A stretch of DNA of 64,000 nucleotides from Nilaparvata lugens (taxonomy: Eukaryota > Arthropoda > Insecta > Hemiptera > Delphacidae), in NCBI RefSeq assembly GCF_014356525.2, contig NC_052511.1:35431121-35495120 (forward strand), read 5' to 3'. Every line of letters begins with the position of its first letter. The first letter of the stretch is position 1. The notes beneath the pieces were generated by a model. That model was given only the letters and a program-made list of their open reading frames with translations, made no database searches and had not been told where the DNA came from. A program made the translations under genes and the position numbers. This document shows, in pieces, positions 33,728 through 42,900 of this stretch.

Positions 33728-34435
33728 TTAAGGCTGTGCAAAGGCTGAAAATAAACTTTCTACTGGTGATATTTTCCAAAGTTTTTCGATTTGTATATCA
33801 TCAAGCTATCAAAATAAAATAGTTTTTTCAGGTAAAAATTTTCTTTCGATCATTACTTTTTGAGATATGAGCGCCTAAAGTTTTAATTTTCGAGACAGAA
33901 CATTTAAAATTCGGTAAGAGATAAATCCATGAAGTTCAAAGGATGAATTCTTCATGATATTGTAGATTGAATGGAACAAAAATTTACTAAAAATATGAAA
34001 TGAAATAAAATGAAAAAATTCTCTATTAGGCGGAGTTAGGACTAGGGGAAAATATCAATTTTTTAGAAAGTTATTCAATTTACCAAAAATGATCAGAGAT
34101 AACTATTAGTTGAATTAATTTTGGTCACTTTTTGTAAATTGAGCAACTTTCTCAAAAATTGATATTTTTGAATTTTTTTGTTCTATTCAAGCAACAATAC
34201 CATGACGAATTCATCCTTTTAATTTCATGGATTCATCTCTCACCGAATTTGAAATGTTTTGTCCCAAAAATCTGAACTTTAGGCGCTCATATCTCAAAAA
34301 GTACCGTAATGATAGAAGAAAAATGTTTTCCTAAAAAAACTATTTAATTTTGATAGTTCGATAGTTTACAAATCGAAGAAACTTTGAAAAATATCACCAG
34401 TAGAGAGTTTATTTCTAGCCTTTGTTCAGCCTTAA
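33728..34435. mobile_element. Large foldback element ending in TTAA, downstream of gene B
   Basis: About 700 bp that reads as one long imperfect palindrome: TTAAGGCTGTGCAAAGGCTG at the left and GCCTTTGTTCAGCCTTAA at the right, with AGATATGAGCGCCTAAAGTT / ACTTTAGGCGCTCATATCTC inside and the centre near 34080. TTAA at both ends fits a piggyBac-type target site. It begins 169 bp after the gene B stop, and its first AATAAA (33749-33754) is the first such signal downstream of gene B. Confidence 0.75.
33749..33754 (+). terminator. Candidate polyadenylation signal of gene B (within foldback)
   Basis: The first AATAAA after the gene B stop codon (190 bp). It lies inside the foldback terminus, so the transposon may supply the 3' end. 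Confidence 0.4.
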
Positions 34436-34964
34436 GAGAGCCGATCCCAAATTATAATGGGAATAAGAAGAAGATTAAACTATTAATCATCAAACTGAAA
34501 CTTCTAAACTTCTAAAACTTCTGGGAATAAGAAGAAGATTGAACTATTAATCATCCAACTAAAACTTCTATCATCACTTCAAAATATTCTAAGGCAATAC
34601 CACATTGGTTGTAGAAACAACTGATACAAGATAATATTGACTGGATTACAGGTTAAGTTCGCCACCTCACTGCACTTGAACTCACACGATTTTTATAAGG
34701 CTCACTTGATTCAACTCAGTTGAACCTTACTTATATGGTTCAAGGTTTTTAATGAAGATATCCAAGCAGAGCTGAGAATATACATTTTGAATGAAAAAGT
34801 TACAGAATACTGAATTCAACGGAAGAGAATGTCTGCAGCAAGGTTTCCCCTACGCGTATTCAATATTATCAACAAGAAGGCAGAAGATCAATCATTGTTT
34901 GGAGGCTTCTTAAGAGATGCCAATAATACTAATGTATTGAATTTGAATTTATTAACTCGTATAA
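34436..34964. other. Non-coding stretch with a short tandem duplication
   Basis: GGGAATAAGAAGAAGATT occurs at about 34459 and 34524 with flanking ACTATTAATCATC, a 65-bp duplication. No gene is seen. Confidence 0.4.
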
Positions 34965-35660
34965 TAACTAATATCGAGGCACCAAGCTTCGCTCGTTAAT
35001 TATTTATTGATAGACAGAACTCAATTCTTTAAAATGATTGGGTGAGTACTAACAGGCACAGCCTAAAGCTGTTTCTTCGCCGAATTTTGATTCATACACT
35101 ATAAATATTCCAAAAAGTAGGTTATGTTCAATACACTTGAATTCAGGTCAAATTTTCAGTCCAAATATTTGAAAACATAAAAGTTCTAATTAAGATTGTT
35201 TACAATCTAAATTGAATTACAAAATAACACTCACTAATCACTTAGAACTGTAAAATAATTATTAACTTTGAATATTATGATATACCATCTCATGTCAACA
35301 AATCAGATTATTTTGATCGAGTCAATTAAAATTTCTAGATAATATTTCTCGCGAGATACGGTAAGCTAATTGATTACACAGCTGATCTCCCACACAGGCA
35401 CACGCATCTTCTGTTATCGACAGACGTCGAAATTATCATCTGTTTTTCCAAGGATTGATTATCCTTTTCATGTCCTTCAGCGAGTTTCGCCAGGGATGAG
35501 ACCTAGTGCAATCGAATTTTTATATCATAAACCTACTATGTTACAAATTTCGTGAAAATCGTTAGAGCCGTTTTCGAGATCCGTTGAACATAAATAACCA
35601 GATAACCAGATAATATAAAAATATAAACAGACATACATAAATCGCTCGCTTCATATAATA
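34965..35660 (+). repeat. Dispersed repeat B, copy 1
   Basis: It opens AATATCGAGGCACCAAGCTT and ends ATCGCTCGCTTCATATAATA. It contains TTTCGTGAAAATCGTTAGAG and CCGTTTTCGAGATCCGTTGA, found in all copies. An internal segment ACAGGCACAGCC (repeat K) is shared only with copy 3, so copies 1 and 3 are closest. The element class is unclear; no domain is encoded. Confidence 0.75.
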
Positions 35661-36220
35661 GGATAATAAGCTGTTTGTAAGTCAAAACAGGCAATAGCCT
35701 ACATTTTGCACGTAAGATGATGATGATGATGATGATTTTTAGATTCTGTTAGATTTGAAACAATCTTAATAGAGGAAAATCCTAAGTACATTTTTCACGA
35801 TAAGATTATGTTTTTGAAATAACTTTAAGCCCCCATAAAGGAGCGTAGAATGCATTTTCGCACAGATATGAGCTCAGTCAGCTTTATTTACATCTGAGTG
35901 ACTCTTTCCAATTTTCCATAGTTTGAAGAGTACAGTCATGTATGAGGCATTGAAAATGGCATAGACAGCCATCATAATAATCTGATCATTATAATACTAA
36001 TTGTGTGAAAAAGTTGCTAGGTAATACTCCACCATTTCCGCATGGAATTCTAAAAATATTCTGTTTCATATCTAATTAATCAAGTGAATAACATATCCAA
36101 TTTCTTTCCTTCTTAAATAATTAGATTTTCCTCACATACCACTTCCACTAGAATGAAAATTTCTTGTTCCATTTATTGGTTTTATCATGAGTTTGGTATG
36201 AAGAATTGAATTTAGTGGAG
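35661..36220. other. Non-coding stretch with short (GAT)n
   Basis: Six ATG/GAT trinucleotides at about 35717-35735, otherwise nothing recognised upstream of gene C. Confidence 0.4.
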
Positions 36221-36398
36221 GAATTTCCTTAACACTCTACTATCTTATCATGGAATAGAAAAAAATTTACAATTTTGTGGACAACTTATCTATATAATTG
36301 AATTTCTGTAGCACTCAACTCTCTTAAAATTGAGTAGCTCGCGGTTAATGAATCTTATAAAAAGCATTGTTTTCCAGCAAGTGGATACAGTGATCAAA
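36221..36398 (+). promoter_or_regulatory. Promoter region of gene C
   Basis: GAATTTCCTTAACACTC then CTTATCATGGAATAGAAAA matches the gene A module. The core has TATAAAA at 36356 and ATACAGTG with ACAGT at 36387, a spacing of 31 bp, almost as in gene A. Confidence 0.6.
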
Positions 36399-36870
36399 AT
36401 GAAGCTGGGACTATTCTTTTGTCCCATTCTCCTATTTTCCATCTTCTTCCTCGTAGTAGAAGCTTCTCCTACCGCTGATGACGAGGCCCAAATGCTGGAG
36501 GAGATGATCAATCAATGTAAGTCTCTATCAATTTTTTATTTCAATTCAATATGTTTATTTATTCATCTATGCATATACAAAAATACAATCCAGGTAGAAA
36601 CAACAGGCATTCGCCCAAAACTGCTCTAAATTTGGAATACACAGTCTAGAGTCTAGAGGTTATGTAAAAATGATAACTTAATTCACACACTATTTTGTGT
36701 CCAAAAATAGGTATCTACTACAATTTTGATTTTATCAGATTAATTGATTTCAAATTAATTAGTTATTTAATTGTTATGCTCAGCTAGGAATCCATCATCA
36801 CCATTATTAATGTTACAATCTTTTCCTTATTCTACAGTATGTATTATTATTATTATTATTATTATTCAAC

Positions 36871-36923
<53 letters not shown>

Positions 36924-39900
36924 TTATGGAAATAGTAATAATCATATTATATTATGCGAGCAATTTCTGTATAACATCTGTTTATATTTTTATATCTGGT
37001 TATCTGGTTATTTATGTTCAACGGATCACGAAAACGGCTCTAACGATTTTCACGAAATTTAGAACATAGGTTTATGATATAAAAATTCGATTGCACTAGG
37101 TCTCATCCTTGGGAAAACTCGCTGAACGAAATTAAAAGGATAATTCATCCTTGGCTGAAGCAGCTGAGACTTTCGTCGTCTGTGGATAGTAAAAAGTGAG
37201 CGAGTGATTCTGTGGAAAATCAAAATATTGCATCCCCGAAATTCATTAGCTGACGTATAGCTAGCTGTAAAATATAAACACGATCATTTTAGAGAATATT
37301 GTGTTCTGTTTATCAATAAAAAAAAAAAAAACGAGCGTGGCTCGGTGCCCCGATATTCAATATTCACTGGGAAGTGGTTATACTCTATCTTGAGAGTTCA
37401 AGTCAACGTTAAGGTTCCATCCATTAATCCAGTAAATCAAAGTGCACAAAAGCCGGTTAAATTTTAATCGTGATTAAAATATTCAACAGACTTCGGCCCG
37501 GCTGCAAAAAAGGCAGTTAAATTTCAATTGTGATTATTTTCACGAGACCCAATTAGGAAAGGTACCTATTTAATAAGACGACAAGGTCTTCTTAGAAGCT
37601 GGTTAAATTTTAATCGTGTTCAATATTTCACAAGAACCAATCAGAGAAGGTCTTTTTACGGCTTCTTTGATTGGTTCTCGTGGAATTAATCACGATTAAA
37701 ATTTAACCAGCTTTTAAGAAGACCTAGTCGTCTTATTAAATAGGTACCTTCTCTGATTGGGTCTCGTGAAAATAATCACGATTGAAATTTAACTGCCTTT
37801 TTTGCAGCCGGGCCAAAGTCTGTTGAATATTCTAGAATGAAGTAAATCTTCAATCATTGACGATGATACTCTGATCTTTTAAACTTCAATTCTGTGGGGA
37901 TAGAACATGGAACTATTGAAATAAAGAGAACAATCTAATATTGGACTTCATTTCATTACGTTGTCTAGAAAAATATTCTAGATGGGATAATAAAAAGTAT
38001 TGGAACTGTCCTGAATTCGGCAGATTTTTGGGCGGGTTTAGAATCGACATCGGCTTTCTTCGTTTGCAATCAGAATTTCCCGTTGACAAAAATTATTAAA
38101 GCAGCAGTTATCATGTTATTTTGACATCGCTTGCTGTGATTTGAGGTACAAATTTTATTTTTATTCGGAAATTTTCGACTGTTATCCATTAGCCTATTCT
38201 GGGATTATGGGCGGAGCCTATCGTTTACTTTTCGTCTCACATGTCAAAAGTCTAAAGGCTACCGATTCTCATCAATATCTAATCAGTTTCTCCTCCATTA
38301 TGTTCTATCATAGAGAAACAATAGCTTAAGTAGATATCCCATGGTATAGGGCGTTCTTGTTGCAACTTTTACTGTTATCTCAAGCCGATTACCGTTGATT
38401 ATTGTCGATTTTTACTGTTTTGTTGGGGTGAGAGTGTATGAACGGCACAATATGAGAGACTACCAGTGTCACACAGATTCACGGGGAAGAACTACGTGAA
38501 CTATCGGCTTCAGATAACAGTAAAAGTTGCGACATAAACGTCCTATACCATGGGATATCTACTCACGCTATTGTTTCTCTATGGTTCTATGTACTTCACC
38601 GTTGTTATTGCTACTACTCCTAACCACAGAATACATACCAATGAACTAGTGTTCTTTACTCAGTGACCAAACCTATCCGCTATGGGCACCTAGATGGAGG
38701 GGGTTTCAAGAACTTCGGAAGACGTAATTTTCATCAATTCATCAAAAAGACCACAATTTTAAACAGGGAGGATAGGGATTCTGCATTGAAGACGCCAAAT
38801 AGCAGTTATAATAGCCAGAGTTCAAAACAGAGAAAGGTCGAGAGAAAATACTACAGTATATTGCTATTACAGTAACTATATAACTATGGTTACACTATGG
38901 ATACACTATGGTTATATAGTTACTGTAGGAACTATGAGTTATTAATTGCATGCGCCATTGCTTGTGATTATTGACCGAGCGATGTGAGGTCTAAGATTCA
39001 AGTCGACGGTTTGGCATTTCTCTTAATGTTTAAATGTTTGAATGTATAAATGTTTATATGTTGCGCATTTACGGCGAAACGCGGTAATAGATTCTCATGA
39101 AATTTGATATTGTTATTTGTATGTTCCTTTTTTAATTGCGCGTCGACGTATATACAAGGTTTTTTGGAAATTTTGTATTTCAAGGATAATATAAAAGGAA
39201 AAAGGAGCCTTCTTCATTCGTCAATATTAGAGTAAAAATCAGACTATAGAATTATTCATCATAAATCAGCTGACAAGTCATTACACAGATGTGTGGAGAA
39301 GCCAGTCTATTGTTGTATTTCCATAAGGTCTATAGTTTCAATCAGGTACTTGTGGATGAGAATACTGTGTGAGGTCTACTGTTCAAAGAACGGCTGCACT
39401 TTAGTATATGGGCCGCGGAATCTAGCATTGAGACCTACATAGATCGATAGAGGAGATCAAGACGAGATCAACCATGTATAACATTGTTGTCGATTTCCAA
39501 GGATTAGCTGAAAAAACATGGCGGAAAGTTCAAATTTGTTATATCAATTTTTTATTTTTAATAATTTTTTTATGGCTAAATTATGTTTAAAACTAGTGCA
39601 ATCTCATGTAAAATTCGACGAGGAATCCAATGAAACTAATTTCAGGTTCGTAACTTCAGTAGTTTTTGAGATATTGCAAAAAATGTGCAGAAAAATGCAA
39701 ATTTTTTTTGCTTTAAAAAAGGTTAACTTGTTTTCATGATAATTAATAGGTATTTTAAACTATTGGATTTAGTAGAATGATAAATTCTAAAGAGAAAATG
39801 TCAAGTCACTTGATAGCCTAAACTCAAAATTGTTCGAGATATTTGGGAAAATAAAAAAAATTGCACACTCAATACTCTTCAATTCTCAAATTTAATTTTT

Positions 39901-42900
39901 TTTTTTTTTACTACTTTTTGTGACTAAATTGGCTTAATCTCATTGGGATTTTTGCAGGGAATTCATAAAAATAGATTTGAGGTTAGAAATTTCTATAGAT
40001 TATTAAGATATTTGGAATAAATACAAGAAAATGTAGTATTTTAGCTTTAGAAGAGTTCAATATGTTTGCATAGGCATAGTGCAGACCGATATTGAGGATC
40101 ACATTTTATTCAGCTTCCAATGCAATTCAGAAGCTTTAAAAGATTGTAAAAATAATTGAATCAAATCAAGCTTTTCCTAACCTACGCTTTTTCCCAATCT
40201 TTTCCTAACCCAAGCTTTCCCTAACCTAAGCTTTTCCCAATCTTACCTTTTTTCCTAATCTAATCTTTTCCTAACCTTAGATTTTTCCTAATCTAAGCTT
40301 TTCCTAAACTAAGCTTCCCCTAACCTAAGCTTTTCTCAAACGTAGCTTCCCCTAACCTAAATTTTTCCTAACCTAATCTTTTCCCAATCTTAGCTTTTCC
40401 TAACCTTAGATTTTTCCTAACCTAAGCTTTTTTCTAACCTAAGCTTTTCCTAACCTAAGCTTTTTCTAATCTAAGCTTTATCTAACCTAAGCTTTTCCTA
40501 ACCTAAGTTTATTCCAGACCCAGCCTTCTCTAACCTAAGCTTTTCGTAACCTAAAAGTTTTCTAATCTGAGCTTTTCCTAACCCAAGCTTTCCCCAACCT
40601 AAGCTTTTCCCAAACCCAGCTTCCCCTAACCTAAGCTTTTCCTTATCTACGTTTTCTCAACCAAGCTTTCCTTAACCTGAGCTTTCCTTAGACCCAGCTT
40701 TTCAGAGTTCATTGTTATAAATACGGGTAACGATTGAAAATAACTCTTTACATAAAAAATACAATACTCACATTAACTTCCTCATCCATTAACGAGTCAC
40801 TAGTTACCGGAAATATTCGTTAGAACTGCAAAATTGACGAGAGCGGTAACATAGAGGTCCGTTCCACTTGAAATTCGCGACGCGACTGAGGTGAACAAAG
40901 GCAGAGGTGACCGTCAAAATTTGACAAGTTATGACAAGCGACGTGCTTACCTGACGGCCGGCACACGGTTCATGGCTACCGCGTGTCATCCACCGGTTGG
41001 CATCGTAACGGCGCTTGGCGGCACATTTGAAAATTTCAAAATTACTGCCGACTGAGTTTCTACACCTTTAGATAGTTATATTGTCGAGCATTGTTGAATG
41101 ATCATTTGAATACCGAAGGAAAAGAAGAAGAAGAAGAAGAACAAAAAGGAGAAAATGAAAAAGAGAGAGAGATAGGTAAAGAAGAAATAATAATGGAGCC
41201 AGCCGATATTGAATGGGCTGCAAAGCTAGCTGCGCAGTAGCTTAATTTGCCATATTTTTGTAAGCTTGGTTTGAAATTATTCATAGCCTCAACATCTCAA
41301 AAATGCGGAATTCAAATAATATTATAAGATAAAATCAAATGATTGAATTGAATTATCCTAAGTATTATAATATTAATATATATAAATATCGGGGCACCGA
41401 GCTTTGCTAGTTATTTATTTATTGATAAACAGAACTCGTTTCTTCAAAATGATTGAATAAGGACTAACAGGCACAGCCCAAAACTGTTTCTCCCCCGAAT
41501 TTTGATTTATACACTATAAATCTTCCAAAAAGTAGGCTACGTTCCATACACGAGTTCAAGTGAAATTTTCAGTCCAAATATTTGAAAACATAAAAGTTCT
41601 AATTTAGATTGTTTACATACCAAATTGAATAACAAAATATCACTCACTCTCACTAATCACTTGGAACTGTAAAATAATGATTCACTTTATATATTATGAC
41701 ATATACCATCTCATGTCAAGAAATCCGATTACTGTATTTTGATTCGAGTCAATTGAAATTTCTAGATTTCTCGCGAGAAACTGTAAGCTAATTGATTACA
41801 CAGCTGATCTCCCATACAGGCACACGCATCTTCTGTTATCGACAGACGACGAAATCATCATCTGTTTTTCACAGGATGAATTATTCTTTTCATGTCCTTC
41901 AGCAAGTTTTTCTAGGGATAAGACCTATTGCAATCGAATTTCGATATAACAAACCTACTATATTCCAAATTTCGTGAAAATCGTTAGAGCCGTTTTCGAG
42001 ATCCGTTGAACAGATAAGAAGATAGCCAGATAACCAGATATAAAAATAGGAAAATATAAACAGATAATATACAGAAATTGCTCGCTTAATATAATAGGAT
42101 ATTATTTTCTATCAAATTTATAAAAATAATTCAATAGATGATTTGAAAAAATGGTTTATTATAAATTCGAATCCAAGTACCCAATCCAAAATTCTAGTCG
42201 ACGGTTTGTCATTTCTCTTTAAATGTTTAAATGTTTGAATGTTTATATGTTGCGCATTTACGGCGAAACGCGGTAAAAGATTTTCATGAAATTTGATAGG
42301 TATGTTCCTTTTTTAATTGCGCGTCGACGTATATACAAAGTTTTTGGAAATTCTGCATTTCAAGGATAATATAAAAGGAAAAAGAAGCCTCCTCCATTCG
42401 CTAATATTAGAATAAAAATCAGACTATAGAATATTATTCATCATAAATCAGCTGACAAGTGATTACACAAATGAGTGGAGAAGCCAGTCTATTGTTGTAT
42501 TACCATAAAGTCTATAGTTTCATTCAGGTACTTGTGGATGAGAATACTGTGTGAGGTCTACTGTTCACAGAACTACTAGTTATTGTGATCGGGTGGATTA
42601 TTCACCCGAAAGCCGATCATTTTCAGGTTATAATTAAAGCTCAGGTTACCACTCGAGTATCTACAACCATATATCTTATATCCTTGAAACTACACGAGTA
42701 CAAGATGATTTTTTAATTGGTTACCTAACTCGCAATGTCTATCTGTAACTATACAAATCTATAGCTGTAGTTGTTAACCCTATTATCTTCTGTGAGTAAA
42801 ATAGGTTAGATTTCCGGAGCTCATTGTTATAAATACGGGTAACGATCAAAAATGACTCTTTACATAAAAAATACAATACTCACATTAACTTCCTGATCCA

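Noticed and set aside
36330..36398. Upstream ATG extending gene C by 23 codons
   Set aside because: It starts before the TATA box at 36356 and has no counterpart in genes A and B. The inner ATG gives a proper signal peptide.
40168..40706. CRISPR-like array
   Set aside because: Short degenerate units without regular unique spacers in a eukaryotic intron; it is a minisatellite. The 95-, 117- and 195-bp arrays fail for the same reason.
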